From: CBCOTE01 sp965112965
GTDB taxonomy: Bacteria > Desulfobacterota > Desulfovibrionia > Desulfovibrionales > Desulfovibrionaceae
DNA: 64,000 nt
Assembly: GCA_965112965.1 (NCBI GenBank)
Contig: CBCOTE010000007.1
Coordinates: forward strand, 1 to 64,000
Direction: 5' to 3'
Made by a program: the position numbers and the translations under genes. Below are positions 19,249-29,122 of the stretch, piece after piece (within the stretch, counting starts at the first letter, position 1; the number at the start of each line of letters is the position of its first letter). The notes beneath the pieces are model-generated. The model saw nothing but the letters and a program-made list of their open reading frames with translations. It was not told where the DNA came from and searched no databases.

Positions 19249-19533
19249 CTATACGACGACTGTCAAGTGTGTGGCATTTCTGCCGAGAGGTTGACCCTCG
19301 CCCAGAGAGACGAGAAAGCGTCTGGAATAAGACAGCTGACGACGTCCAGTGGTATCAATGATATAATAGATGGCGATAATAATGTATACACCCAGCGCAT
19401 CCATATTTTTTTGAAGGGCAGATAGGTATAGGATGCTGAATAGGCAACGAAAAAACGGATTAGTGGTAAAACAGACGGTCAGAATCTCGGTATAAAAGGC
19501 TAGCCAAGCAGATACTGAAGCAATTTTGGACAT
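19249..19533 (-). CDS. hypothetical 94-residue protein or remnant upstream of rnhA
   Basis: The frame ends 9 nt before the rnhA start on the same strand. The first half is hydrophobic (CLFSILYLSALQ, VYIIIAIYYIID) and the end reads FLVSLGEGQPLGRNATHLTV. I recognise no family. It could be a short membrane protein co-transcribed with rnhA, or the remains of a longer gene. There is no convincing ribosome binding site. Confidence 0.25.
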   Translation of the reverse strand: MSKIASVSAWLAFYTEILTVCFTTNPFFRCLFSILYLSALQKNMDALGVYIIIAIYYIIDTTGRRQLSYSRRFLVSLGEGQPLGRNATHLTVVV

Positions 19534-20494
19534 TCAATAAAACCGATCTGGTTAATGATCATTAGTCAATGTGGCCGGCGTGCAAAGGGCGTGGCAAAGT
19601 AGACCGGCAGCCTTTTTTGGGCAGTCTGGGACGAAAAAAAATAGTCAGTTATCCAGGCACACTCTTAATGTTAAACCTAACTCAACCTTGAATAGGCTGT
19701 CCTCATATAGCCAACCAAGGCTATTACGCCCTGGGTGCCCGTGATGTCCATTGTTCTTGCCCATAACCTTGATAGGCTCCATAACGCGTATAGTATGCCC
19801 CATTAAAAAATTCAGGCGTAGCCATAGATATTACCATAAAATTTACGTGACTCAAGCCATATGCCCCATTTGCTTCTGATAGAGATCAAAAAAAGTCTGA
19901 GTGGTGTTGCATAAATTGGAAACAGCGGCATAGACTGTTTTTTGTATAGTCTAGGCCAATAGCTAACAAAAAATAGGTGTATGCCTGGTAGATTAATATC
20001 AGCGACAGGATTAACATAACAAAATGTCAACTAGGTTACAACCATTTTAGAATCAGAGTTGCATCTAGTTATATCAGAATATAATCATCAGGCCATCCCG
20101 TCCAAATCTATTTAGACTACCTCAGGTAACTGTTTACAAGATAAAATCCGGCAAGCTCAGAAAAAAAACGATAAGGCCCAGCAGTACGATGTTGAAGTAG
20201 TTTGAATTTTATATCTATAAAAATATAAAACCTATAGGCAACTAGCAACCAGCTCTAACCCAGCCTGCAAAGACGATCACAAACCTAGCCAGAAAAGAAA
20301 TAGACAGCTAGGAACTACTACACCAATAGGCAGGCCAAGATGGGCTATGCTTATACCTGGCTAAGAAGCAGCGCAAAAAGAATCGCGTGTTATGTAGTTT
20401 TAATCTCTTATATGGCCGGCCCCATTCATCGTACAATAGACTTTAGGCCGGAACGGGCAATAATAATCAGACATCCGAGGTAAACTAGATATTA
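19534..20494. other. gene-free gap
   Basis: A minus-strand open frame at 19812-20030 and broken plus-strand protein-like bits near 20220-20400 (ALTQPAKTITNLARKEID) are all I see. Nothing is supported as an active gene. Confidence 0.35.
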
Positions 20495-20674
20495 TTGCTC
20501 AGGCTATTGTTTCAGGCTGACTACATGAATTTTGCTTCAGTGGTCAAGCAGCTCGGACACTACGAAGAGACAGAATCCGCGGGCAGCCTGTTAGAAGCTA
20601 GACAATTCATCCATAAGACAATCAAGATCAGCAAGACTATAAGCGTTAAGGTATTAGCCTATGACTTGTCATAG
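20495..20674 (+). pseudogene. short plus-strand coding remnant
   Basis: This frame reads from a possible TTG at 20495, through an ATG at 20525 (MNFASVVKQLGHYEETESAG, then LLEARQFIHKTIK), to a TAG at 20672-20674. The residue choice is protein-like, but there is no ribosome binding site and no known family. It ends 60 nt from the convergent acyltransferase gene. Confidence 0.3.
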
Positions 20675-20733
20675 CAGAGGCGCTTTGCTATTAGTGAAAG
20701 GTTTAGAAGACTTAAAGCTTGGTGTCCAATGGA

Positions 20734-21777
20734 TTAATAAACGATCCAACGCAGAAACGGAATAGCACGCAGTACTGTTACAAGGATAAAGGAGCCCAGG
20801 TAGACTAAAAATATGCTCGCCGCAAGGCCCAAGGCCGGCATAGGCAGCTGTTGGGCTAAATTGGCCACACCCAGGCCACCAGCTTGCCACAGGTCACGCA
20901 CGAGTATGTGGCAAAGGTAGATACCATATGTAGCGCCGCTGATCCGGGCTAGACAATCGGCATAATGAGCTAGCCGCTCCCAAGAAAAAGACTCTAGCAG
21001 CAGGAATAGAGCCACGGCCTGTGCTACTACGCCTGGAGACTCGTATTGCATGAACAAATATGGCTCGGCTGAGTTGATCAGTTTGAGACGCCAAGTACCC
21101 CAGGCGATGGCGCCCGAGCAGAGCAGGTACACCCAAATCAAGAGCCACTGTTTCCACCGCCCTTTTACCTGCACCCGGGATAGAACCATCCCCAGCACAA
21201 AAAAAGCCACGTACTGTGTAAATATAGTGTTCATTAGCAAATAGTGGAAATCAAAAAAATATACAAGAATAGGTGTGATAGATTCAAAAAAGAAAAATAG
21301 ACCAAAAAATATAGCCAGCATGGCTCGCGGCGCGGTGTAGAATATAGCAAAAAGGAAGGGTACGGCCAGATACACTTGAATGAGCATATAGGAGAACCAA
21401 AAATGCCCTACTAGTTCGCAACTGGCGATTTTTTTGAGGAATTTCTCGATACCAAACGGATATTCACCGAAGAATATCTTGCGCACAAAATAGTAGATAA
21501 AACTCCAAGAGAGGAGAGGAATAACCAGTTTTGGTAGTCGCTTAACATAGAAGTTGCCGACCGACCCTATACGGCCGGGGGTCATAAGCATAGCTCCACT
21601 GCACATGATAAAAATCGGCACGGCGAAACGTGAAAGCGAGCTGGCCATGTTTCCAGTCCACCAAGCCGACAATAGCCCTGGCAGCTGCTCCATAAGTTCA
21701 TGGGAGACATGGATAGTACACACCGCAAAAATGGCGATGATATTAATAATATTGATGTATATAATATGCTTACGCAT
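20734..21777 (-). CDS. acyltransferase family 3 membrane protein
   Basis: This encodes a 347-residue integral membrane protein with about ten helices, matching the Acyl_transf_3 family (OafA/WecH-like) that O-acetylates surface polysaccharides and other envelope glycans. The family histidine lies in VCTIHVSHE near residue 23. The segment RFAVPIFIMCSGAML matches the conserved vplFfviSGf motif, and ISGATYGIYLCHILV near the C-terminus is the typical s.ysyglYLlH signature. The ATG lacks a clear ribosome binding site. No polysaccharide gene is adjacent, so the acceptor is unknown. Confidence 0.87.
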   Translation of the reverse strand: MRKHIIYINIINIIAIFAVCTIHVSHELMEQLPGLLSAWWTGNMASSLSRFAVPIFIMCSGAMLMTPGRIGSVGNFYVKRLPKLVIPLLSWSFIYYFVRKIFFGEYPFGIEKFLKKIASCELVGHFWFSYMLIQVYLAVPFLFAIFYTAPRAMLAIFFGLFFFFESITPILVYFFDFHYLLMNTIFTQYVAFFVLGMVLSRVQVKGRWKQWLLIWVYLLCSGAIAWGTWRLKLINSAEPYLFMQYESPGVVAQAVALFLLLESFSWERLAHYADCLARISGATYGIYLCHILVRDLWQAGGLGVANLAQQLPMPALGLAASIFLVYLGSFILVTVLRAIPFLRWIVY

Positions 21778-23245
21778 AGTTGATAATTTAATAAGTTCAC
21801 GAAAATCTGATGTTGGTGTAAGTAACGGAGCTTGCCGCTAGTAGCTTGAACGTAGAACAGATGATGACCTACTGTCGGCCTTGCCTTGGCAAGAACCATT
21901 GTTATTGAGATATGATGTATAGGCGATCAGGTGTTTATTGTTGTCTAGGCTATACATATCCGTCTGCACACAAGAACGGACGGCGTATAGTCGTTATTAA
22001 ATTAGTATTAACAAAAAAATATTTCTCAAATAGTCAGAATTATCCTAGATGATGGACATTTTTTTTGACACGTATAGCATCCATATAGTTATGGCCAGTC
22101 TACATTCGTCGTATTTAGGTTAGCTGTGACCATTGTACTATTTTAGCAATCTAGCCGTACAAAAAAATAAATTATTTATCTTTTTTTCATTTTATATATT
22201 TTTATCTTTTCTAGCCATAATTACCATCTGTTAACCTGGAATGATAGAGTTTTTTAATGGTGGAATATAAAGATAGGTTTAAAGTCAAAGGTTAGACCTA
22301 GGATAGTGGCAATGGCGAAGGCGTAAGAGGTAATTTTATGGGAAAGACAACTTTATGACGCTTGTAGTATAAGGGTTAAATGAGGCTAAATACTTATAGG
22401 GCGTTGCTGGACAAAATATGATAAAGTCCTTTTAGTAAAATGGACCATGGATATGTTGGATATGACCAGGCGCTCATGGTTATACGCAAGCCGATTATGT
22501 TATAGTGTACGTTAACCAAAACGAGACATGCCAGATAATAATATCAACAAAGCTAAGTGACCATCACTGAGTATTTTTTTAATAAAATTGTGAATCTCGT
22601 CAGCAGTTATGATATTGAAGTCGGGCTTAACGCTGGGAAGGGAGATTATGTAAGTGATTGGGGAGGGATTTTAATAGGCAGTATACCTAGTATTAAAATA
22701 GCACACAAGGTCAGTTATAAAGCACGTGTGGTCAAAGCGCAGTATTTAGTGATAATAAGCAGGGAATAACAATGCTGACGTACACCGAGGAGCTAATATT
22801 ATTTTGGGAAGACAGCCTTGTCTACAAAAAAATAATTGCCACAAAAAAAAGAATATTAGCCAAGCATCGCCTACAAGATCGGACTTCAGCGTCTGAGCCG
22901 GCATCTTTTGACGCTGCACATTTTGGTCAGCTAATGAGCGATGGGTGTCCACGATATACTCGTGCACACGTAGTCGTCAGTTCTTGACTAGGTCTCCGGT
23001 TAATTTCAGGACTTTTGTGTCAGGTAAAAGAGCACACAACTGACGTATTTATAGATTATTTAAGATATTGGGTGTCACTAGAATTGATTCAGTATAGCAG
23101 GTCGAGACGCAAAAAAAGTGGATTAGCTCGCAAACCAAGATATAAAAATGACATAAGATGTGCTGCTCCACACAAATCACCAAGAGCTTACTTCATTTTT
23201 TTTATTGACGTATCATATTTAAAAATCAACATATCTAGCTTATGT
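21778..23245. other. gap with two weak plus-strand reading frames
   Basis: Two adjacent plus-strand frames, 22557-22769 (GTG start, contains LNAGKGDYVSDWGGILIG) and 22772-22987 (MLTYTEELILFWEDSLVY), are only 2 nt apart and mildly protein-like. They lack ribosome binding sites and known domains. They could be the remains of one gene. The rest is AT-rich and empty. Confidence 0.3.
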
Positions 23246-24616
23246 TCAGGTTAAATCACGGACCCAGGCCGCCAGAGGTTCCTCAATAAGGGCGCGAATA
23301 GCAGCTAATCGTTCAGGACTCTCAGCCTCGAAACGTAGTACAAGTACGGGCTGAGTATTGGACGCACGCACCAGTCCCCAGCCGTCATCAAATACTATGC
23401 GCACGCCGTCTACATCGATAATCTGATAGTCGCGTTGGAAGACTTCTAAGACCTTAGCCACTACAAGGAACTTAACCTTTTCGGGGCAGTCTAAACGAAT
23501 TTCTGGAGTTGCATAGGTGGTAGGCCAGTCAATCAGGCGTCTAGATAGAGGCAGAGCAGGATCAGCGCCGAGGAGCTCCACCAAACGCAAGGCAGCGTAA
23601 ATGCCATCATCGTAGCCGTAGTATCGGTCGGCAAAAAACATATGGCCGCTCATTTCTCCAGCCAGCTTGGCACCAGTTTTGATGATTTGAGTCTTCATGA
23701 CCGAGTGACCGGTGACGCCCATAATAGAGATACCGCCGTGGGCCTCGATATCTCGATAAAGCAGATGGGAACACTTTACCTCGCCGATGACCGTGGCCTG
23801 GGGCAACCGGTTGAGGATATCGCGGGCATATATGGCTAGGAGTTGGTCGCCGTATATGAGCCGACCGGTCTCATCCACTACGCCCAGACGATCACCGTCT
23901 CCATCCAGGCCTAATCCTACATCGGCGCCGGTGGCGAGGACTGCAGCTTTAAGGGCGATAATATTTTTTTCTACTACTGGATCAGGGTGGTGGTTAGGGA
24001 AATCTCCATCGGGCTCGCAAAAAAGTGGAACGACCTCGGCACCTATACGGCGTAGAAGTTCGACACAAACCAGACCAGCAGACCCGTTGCCACCATCCAC
24101 CACTACCTTCACTTTTCGGGCAAGAGGCCGGCACTGGGCCACAAGTTCTTCCAGATAAGCAGGCACAATGTCGTGGTTACAAATAAGGCCCCGGCCAGCA
24201 GGAAAACTGTTGGCAGCCATGCAGTCATGGACAGTCTGAATTTGGTCTGCATACAGGGTAGTATTTCCAGCCCAAATTTTAAATCCGTTGTATTCTGGCG
24301 GATTATGGCTGGCTGTGATCATAACTCCGGCCGGCCGCTGCAAATGCTTGGTTGCGTAGTAAAAGATCGGGGTGGCCACCATGCCTAATTGAATCACGTC
24401 CATACCCGTAGCAGCCAGGCTGGCAATGATCCTGTTGGCGTAAACCGGGGAGGAATGGCGACAATCATGGCCGACGACCGCAGTAGCTAACCCGTGTCGC
24501 AAAAAATAGGTCCCCAGAGCTTGGCCCAAAACTACGACCCATTCCTCATCGAAATCTACGTCCACTACACCGCGGATATCGTAGGCCCGGAATACCTCAC
24601 GCATGATTTTTCGCAC
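23246..24616 (-). CDS. phosphomannomutase/phosphoglucomutase
   Basis: This encodes a 456-residue alpha-D-phosphohexomutase of the AlgC/ManB type, which interconverts hexose 6-phosphate and hexose 1-phosphate. The phosphoserine loop is TASHNPPEYNG with Ser103. The metal-binding loop is LDGDGDRLG (Asp238, Asp240, Asp242), the sugar-binding GEMSGHMFF motif is present, and the phosphate-binding C-terminal domain has VRASNTQPVLVLRFEA. The start is a GTG at 24616 with AGGAGG 4-5 nt upstream. It is divergent from hflK. Together with manC at 29 kb it would supply GDP-mannose for glycan synthesis, and its glucose 1-phosphate could feed the UDP-glucose used by Ugd. Confidence 0.92.
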   Translation of the reverse strand: MRKIMREVFRAYDIRGVVDVDFDEEWVVVLGQALGTYFLRHGLATAVVGHDCRHSSPVYANRIIASLAATGMDVIQLGMVATPIFYYATKHLQRPAGVMITASHNPPEYNGFKIWAGNTTLYADQIQTVHDCMAANSFPAGRGLICNHDIVPAYLEELVAQCRPLARKVKVVVDGGNGSAGLVCVELLRRIGAEVVPLFCEPDGDFPNHHPDPVVEKNIIALKAAVLATGADVGLGLDGDGDRLGVVDETGRLIYGDQLLAIYARDILNRLPQATVIGEVKCSHLLYRDIEAHGGISIMGVTGHSVMKTQIIKTGAKLAGEMSGHMFFADRYYGYDDGIYAALRLVELLGADPALPLSRRLIDWPTTYATPEIRLDCPEKVKFLVVAKVLEVFQRDYQIIDVDGVRIVFDDGWGLVRASNTQPVLVLRFEAESPERLAAIRALIEEPLAAWVRDLT

Positions 24617-24730
24617 AAAAGCCTCCTATATATCACTATCCTAACCAGATTTTTTTACAGCATGAGGCGGAACAAGACAAGAGCATCAGTAACCAGGTAA
24701 AAATGCCGATATAGATGATTTAAGGACAGC

Positions 24731-24759
24731 TTGACCTCCTCTGACATTTTGTCTATATT
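24731..24759 (+). promoter_or_regulatory. sigma-70 promoter of hflKC
   Basis: TTGACC at 24731-24736 and TATATT at 24754-24759 are separated by exactly 17 nt. Transcription should begin near 24766, only about 3 nt before the hflK ATG at 24769. No Shine-Dalgarno sequence lies in front of that ATG, so the mRNA is predicted to be nearly leaderless. Confidence 0.65.
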
Positions 24760-24768
24760 CATCGTATT

Positions 24769-25863
24769 ATGAACTGGGATTGGGATCGTCTTCAAGAACG
24801 ACGGCAACGGCAGGGTGGTCTTGAATCGTCACGGCCGGACTTTGAAAAGCTCAGCAAGAGCTTTCGGCGCTTTTTTACAGGTGGCAATATTTCTATGATC
24901 ACCATATTTATCGCTCTGTTTGTCCTATGGCTGCTAGCTGGTATTTATATCGTGGATCCGGCCGAGGTAGGCGTAGTTCTACGTTTCGGCGCCTTTCATC
25001 GCATTACCGATCCCGGGCCGCATTACCATTGGCCCTACCCCATAGAACAGGCTCTTACCCCTAACGTCACTCAAATCCGGCGAGTAGAGGTTGGATTCCG
25101 CAGCATAGAAACCGATCGAGAATTCCTTCAGGGCCAGCTACGACTAGTACCTGAGGAATCCTTCATGTTAACCGGAGATGAAAATATCGTAGATGTACAG
25201 TTTATTGTTCAATATCAAATCAAAGATCCCAAAGATTACCTCTTTAATGTGGCTGATCCAGCGGCCACTCTCAAAAACGCGGCTGAAGCAGCCATGCGCG
25301 AGGTCATCGGATATAACGATATTGACTCAGCACTGACTGTAGGCAAACTAGAAATTCAAAATCAGACTCAAAGACTCCTTCAACAAATCCTCAACCATTA
25401 CGGCACAGGCTTACGTGTGGTGGCCGTACAACTCCAGGACGTACACCCGCCCAAGGAAGTAGTAGACGCATTTAAAGATGTTGCTAATGCCCGCGAGGAT
25501 AAAAGCCGTTTCAATAATGAGGCCGACGCCTATCGCAATGATCTTATTCCACGCACTCGTGGTCAGGCTGTCCAACTCATTAATCAAGCTACTGCTTACC
25601 GTGAAAGCGTGCTCCGCAAAGCTCAGGGCGAAAGTGCTCGTTTTCTTTTGATACTGGACGAGTATAATAAAGCTAAGGATATTACCCGTGAGCGGCTTTA
25701 TCTAGAAGCCATGGAACAGGTGCTGACCAGTTCCGGCGTAGAAAAAATAATTCTCTCGGATAAGGCGTTAGAGAAGGCTGTACCCCACTTACTCCTAGAA
25801 CGTTTTTTCCAAGCCGACAAAGGTAAGGCTCCCGAACGTAAGGAAGAAGAGGTAAGGCCATGA
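24769..25863 (+). CDS. hflK: FtsH protease regulator HflK
   Basis: This encodes a 364-residue SPFH/prohibitin-family protein that, with HflC, forms a large periplasm-facing assembly around the FtsH protease. It is anchored by one N-terminal helix at about residues 42-60 (MITIFIALFVLWLLAGIYIV). The SPFH domain follows (VDPAEVGVVLRFGAFHRI), then a long charged helical region (ANAREDKSRFNNEADAYRND) and YLEAMEQVLTSSGVEKIIL. The N-terminus MNWDWDRLQERRQRQ supports the chosen ATG. The Gly-rich N-terminal segment of enterobacterial HflK is absent. The stop overlaps the hflC start as ATGA. Confidence 0.95.
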   Translation: MNWDWDRLQERRQRQGGLESSRPDFEKLSKSFRRFFTGGNISMITIFIALFVLWLLAGIYIVDPAEVGVVLRFGAFHRITDPGPHYHWPYPIEQALTPNVTQIRRVEVGFRSIETDREFLQGQLRLVPEESFMLTGDENIVDVQFIVQYQIKDPKDYLFNVADPAATLKNAAEAAMREVIGYNDIDSALTVGKLEIQNQTQRLLQQILNHYGTGLRVVAVQLQDVHPPKEVVDAFKDVANAREDKSRFNNEADAYRNDLIPRTRGQAVQLINQATAYRESVLRKAQGESARFLLILDEYNKAKDITRERLYLEAMEQVLTSSGVEKIILSDKALEKAVPHLLLERFFQADKGKAPERKEEEVRP

Positions 25864-26708
25864 CGAAAAAATCTTTGCTTATGGGCATCGTCTGTTTCGT
25901 GTTCCTGGTAGTCATTTTTCAATCAGTGTATATTATAACTCAGACTCAGGCCGCTATTCTCCTGCAGCTAGGCATGCCTATTGGTCATGTTAAGGGACCT
26001 GGCTTACATTACAAACTGCCTTTCATCCAGAATGTTGTAGTTTTTGATATTCGACTCCTAGAATACAGCGCTAAATCAGCCGAAATCTTGACTAGTGACA
26101 AGAAAACCTTGGTAGTAGACAACTACTCAAAATGGCGCATTAAGAATCCCCTGGATTTTTATTGCAATGTGCGCTCTTATCCGGCTGCTCAGGCCCGACT
26201 AGACGACATTATATACGCCCAGCTGCGCGTAGCCTTGGGCCGTTATACCCTTACAGAGATCGTCTCTAGTAAGCGGCCCGAAATCATGGCCGAGGTGACG
26301 GCCAAATCATCACAGTTGGTGGCCGAATACGGCATTGAAGTCATAGATGTACGCATCAAACGTACTGACCTACCCACGGAGAATGAAAAAGCTATCTATA
26401 ACCGTATGCGTTCCGAGCGCGAACGACAGGCCAAACAATATCGCTCTGAAGGCCAAGAAGAAGCAGCTAGGATCAAATCCGAGGCCGATCGGGATAAGAC
26501 AATAATTTTAGCCGAGGCCCAGCGTGAAGCCGAGTCCTTACGAGGCCAAGGCGACGCTGAGGCTGCAGCAGTATATACCAAGGCTCTATCACAATCGCCT
26601 GAATTATATAGTTTTAAACGCCGGCTTGATGCTTATATCCAAAGTCTACGTGAAAATACTAAGCTTATCCTCACCCTGGACAGCCGATTCTTACAACAAT
26701 TACGGTAG
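25860..26708 (+). CDS. hflC: FtsH protease regulator HflC
   Basis: This encodes a 282-residue partner of HflK. One N-terminal membrane helix (LLMGIVCFVFLVVIFQSVYII) is followed by the SPFH domain (ILLQLGMPIGHVKGPGLHYK), RIKRTDLP, and an alanine/glutamate-rich helix with MRSERERQAKQYRSEGQEEA. The length is typical or slightly short. The ATG overlaps the hflK stop by 4 nt, so the two are translated in a coupled fashion, as in most bacteria. The gene ends in TAG, and no clear terminator follows. Confidence 0.95.
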   Translation: MTKKSLLMGIVCFVFLVVIFQSVYIITQTQAAILLQLGMPIGHVKGPGLHYKLPFIQNVVVFDIRLLEYSAKSAEILTSDKKTLVVDNYSKWRIKNPLDFYCNVRSYPAAQARLDDIIYAQLRVALGRYTLTEIVSSKRPEIMAEVTAKSSQLVAEYGIEVIDVRIKRTDLPTENEKAIYNRMRSERERQAKQYRSEGQEEAARIKSEADRDKTIILAEAQREAESLRGQGDAEAAAVYTKALSQSPELYSFKRRLDAYIQSLRENTKLILTLDSRFLQQLR

Positions 26709-27135
26709 TTACTCTATGCTACGTTAGCCATATCCAAAAATATCATGTAATAAAAAGTATTGTGGTCTGTTTAATCTGGCGTTTACGTACTTTTAAAATA
26801 CTAAATGGTCTTTCAAGAATAATATTTGCATATATTGACATCCTGATGATATTGAATGCATATTATTCTTATTCAAGTGAAAAAAATATCTAAAACTAGA
26901 TTCGAGATAAAAAATTAAGTTTTTTCCGCTAATAAAAAGAAATAAAGAATGCTATGCCGTTTAGCTATGTTATATATCATAGTGCAGCTGTGTCTAACAA
27001 CTTTGGCTGGAGTGACAAAATAATAGTTTAGTCAAATATTGTAAGACATAGTAAAAACAGTTTTTCATGATGTGCCGTCTAGGTATACGCCTGCACGATA
27101 AGCTAAGCAGCATTATAAGGCAAGGAGAAATAACT
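26709..27135. other. AT-rich gap between hflC and the S24 regulator
   Basis: I see no gene. The stretch should hold the promoter and operator of the regulator gene. The AAGGAG ribosome binding site of that gene is at the right edge. Confidence 0.4.
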
Positions 27136-27825
27136 ATGTTCGATGAAGTTTTCGATCGAATTAAGTTGGCTATTGGTACCCGTACTCAGGTAGAATTAGC
27201 TGAAGCCCTGGACATCCGACAGTCTAGCATCTCCGATGCTAAACGTCGAAATTCTATTCCCTCAGAATGGTACATTAAGTTATTCAAGAAATATGGCCTA
27301 AACCCAGACTGGTTAGAGGCTGGTATCGGTCCCTGGTATCTGAAGAATGAAGATGGCGATTACGTAGCCACTATCGGCCCAATGCAAGACAGTATGCGTG
27401 CAATTGACGAGGCTGATATCAGTCTCGATAACAAAGGGACAGTGGTCACAGTTTATTCCATGCATTGTGACGTCGAAAACGGTACATGGAACCCGCGTCC
27501 TTCAGGCAAAATTAATATCCCGCAATCTTATGTCTTGCCTTCAATAAAGGTTCTACGTATGGCCGGTACTAGTATGAACCCAATTATCCACAAAAATGCA
27601 TTTGTTGGCGTGGATACGGACAAGAAGGATATTATATCTGGTGAATTATACGCTGTCTACGTCCCAAATGAAGGCTTAACCATCAAGCGCGTCTTTCTCG
27701 ATGTCGACAGCGGCCGCTATGTGTTACGTTGTGAGAACAAAAATTATCCTGAGCATTACCTGTCCGTAAGTAGACAGAATGAACGTACCTTGGGCTGTAC
27801 GGTTTGGGTATTACAGAAGATCTAA
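27136..27825 (+). CDS. CI-like repressor with S24 peptidase domain
   Basis: This encodes a 229-residue transcriptional regulator. Residues about 1-65 form the phage CI repressor-type helix-turn-helix (TQVELAEALDIRQSSISDAK, then YGLNPDWLEAGIGPWYL). The C-terminal half is a LexA/S24-like domain with Ser146 in MAGTSMNPII and Lys184 in GLTIKRVF, the expected catalytic dyad. No Ala-Gly or Cys-Gly bond lies at the usual distance of 35-40 residues before the serine; the only Ala-Gly is at 62-63. Self-cleavage is thus doubtful. The ATG at 27136 is preferred over one at 27067 because AAGGAG lies 8 nt upstream. No other phage gene is near, so it is an orphan or a domesticated regulator. Confidence 0.88.
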   Translation: MFDEVFDRIKLAIGTRTQVELAEALDIRQSSISDAKRRNSIPSEWYIKLFKKYGLNPDWLEAGIGPWYLKNEDGDYVATIGPMQDSMRAIDEADISLDNKGTVVTVYSMHCDVENGTWNPRPSGKINIPQSYVLPSIKVLRMAGTSMNPIIHKNAFVGVDTDKKDIISGELYAVYVPNEGLTIKRVFLDVDSGRYVLRCENKNYPEHYLSVSRQNERTLGCTVWVLQKI

Positions 27826-28253
27826 CCATCCCGCGTTCTGACTCTCGGTGGGTCCTATCTACAACTTGTATCGTGATCATTAATATAACTGACAGTTTAT
27901 CTGATAAGAACTAATTTTAACTAAATATATCACCAACCTACTCACCTCTTATTCACGATACTTCCAAAGGCGTTTCTAACAGTCCTATTTTTTGACCAAA
28001 TCGTTTTGCGGTGTAAGCTAGATTGCTCCTAGCCACAGTCAGGCCATATAAGCCGCAGTCTTATTTCGCTATCTTCTATTCTAAACGTAGTTGAAAACGA
28101 CCATCTGTAAGCGTTGTAGATTGGACTTTCTATCGGTCAAAGCTAGGTAAATATCATGGCACTCTCGATGGAAATCAAGTCCAAGCTAGGAAACCGTTGT
28201 TTTAGGTATATTTTTTTGCTTTAGGATAGTTATAGCATCTAGACATATGCTGA
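27826..28253. other. gap between the S24 regulator and the rfbC region
   Basis: No gene is supported. The stretch is mixed in composition and contains stops in all frames. Confidence 0.35.
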
Positions 28254-28397
28254 CCTTTCAATGGCGTGCACTTTGCTTTTTTTGTCTATGCCAAGGATAT
28301 TCAAATCTGGTTTTGCCTTGCGGCTGCTAACAGAATGGTAAACTTTTATACCTATTTTCTGGTCTTAGCTAGGTTTAAGGTTATTTTGGTAAGATAA
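28254..28397 (+). pseudogene. short plus-strand coding remnant
   Basis: One frame is open from 28254 to a TAA at 28395-28397 and reads like protein (GVHFAFFVYAKDIQIWFCLA, then MVNFYTYFLVLARFKVI). It has no start signal or known family and is probably the tail of a lost gene. Confidence 0.3.
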
Positions 28398-28531
28398 GCA
28401 GTTGATCAGCTGCGGAACCATTTTTTTAGACTAGCATTCCTTGCAAAGCCGGGATGCTTCCGGTATATTTTTTTGTCAATAATATGAGTAGTTCTCTCGG
28501 TTTCGTTGTCGTGTTCCTGAAGGAGATATTC

Positions 28532-29089
28532 GTGCGTGTCATTACTACTGAATTGCCCGGGGTGTATCTCATAGAGCCCACGGTCTTCAATGATGTCCGG
28601 GGTTTTTTTATCGAAAGCTACAACAGTGCCGCCTTGGCTGAGCAGGGCATCCACTACAAATTTATCCAAGACAACCATGCTAAGTCTGACCCAGTAGGCG
28701 TATTGCGTGGGCTGCATTTCCAACTACCACCTAAGGCCCAGGCTAAACTCGTACGCGTAACAGCTGGAGCGGTGTACGACGTCATCGTAGACTTGCGGGT
28801 AGGCTCTCCTACCTTCAGGCGCTGGTCAAGCTTCAAACTCACCTCGGATAATTTTCGACAGCTCCTGATACCCAAGGGTTTTGCTCATGGTTACATGACT
28901 CTGGCCGAACACACTGAATTCCTCTATAAGGTGGACGAATACTATGACCCAAAAAATGATGCAGGCATTATATGGAATGATTTTGATCTGAACATAGATT
29001 GGCCTATAACCAAACCAGTCCTTTCTATCAAGGACCAAGCATTGCCTCATCTTCGTAATTTTCAATCACCATTTGTGTTCAAAGGCTAG
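28532..29089 (+). CDS. rfbC: dTDP-4-dehydrorhamnose 3,5-epimerase
   Basis: This encodes a 185-residue RmlC-type cupin that epimerises dTDP-4-keto-6-deoxyglucose on the way to dTDP-rhamnose. The catalytic histidine is His62 in LRGLHFQLPPKAQAKLVRV. Other landmarks are DVRGFFIESYN, VYDVIVDLRVGSPTF, IPKGFAHGYMTL and the C-terminal GIIWND. The start is a GTG at 28532 with AAGGAG about 7 nt upstream, which gives the normal family length; upstream residues are not conserved. The next gene, manC, follows after 33 nt. The rmlA, rmlB and rmlD genes are not in this window, so the pathway must be completed elsewhere or be incomplete. Confidence 0.93.
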   Translation: MRVITTELPGVYLIEPTVFNDVRGFFIESYNSAALAEQGIHYKFIQDNHAKSDPVGVLRGLHFQLPPKAQAKLVRVTAGAVYDVIVDLRVGSPTFRRWSSFKLTSDNFRQLLIPKGFAHGYMTLAEHTEFLYKVDEYYDPKNDAGIIWNDFDLNIDWPITKPVLSIKDQALPHLRNFQSPFVFKG

Positions 29090-29122
29090 TTGCAGTCCAA
29101 TTACTCAGGCTGGAGACGAAAA

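Noticed and set aside
27136..27825. Prophage region around the CI-like regulator
   Set aside because: The neighbours are hflC and rfbC; no phage structural, lysis or replication gene lies nearby.
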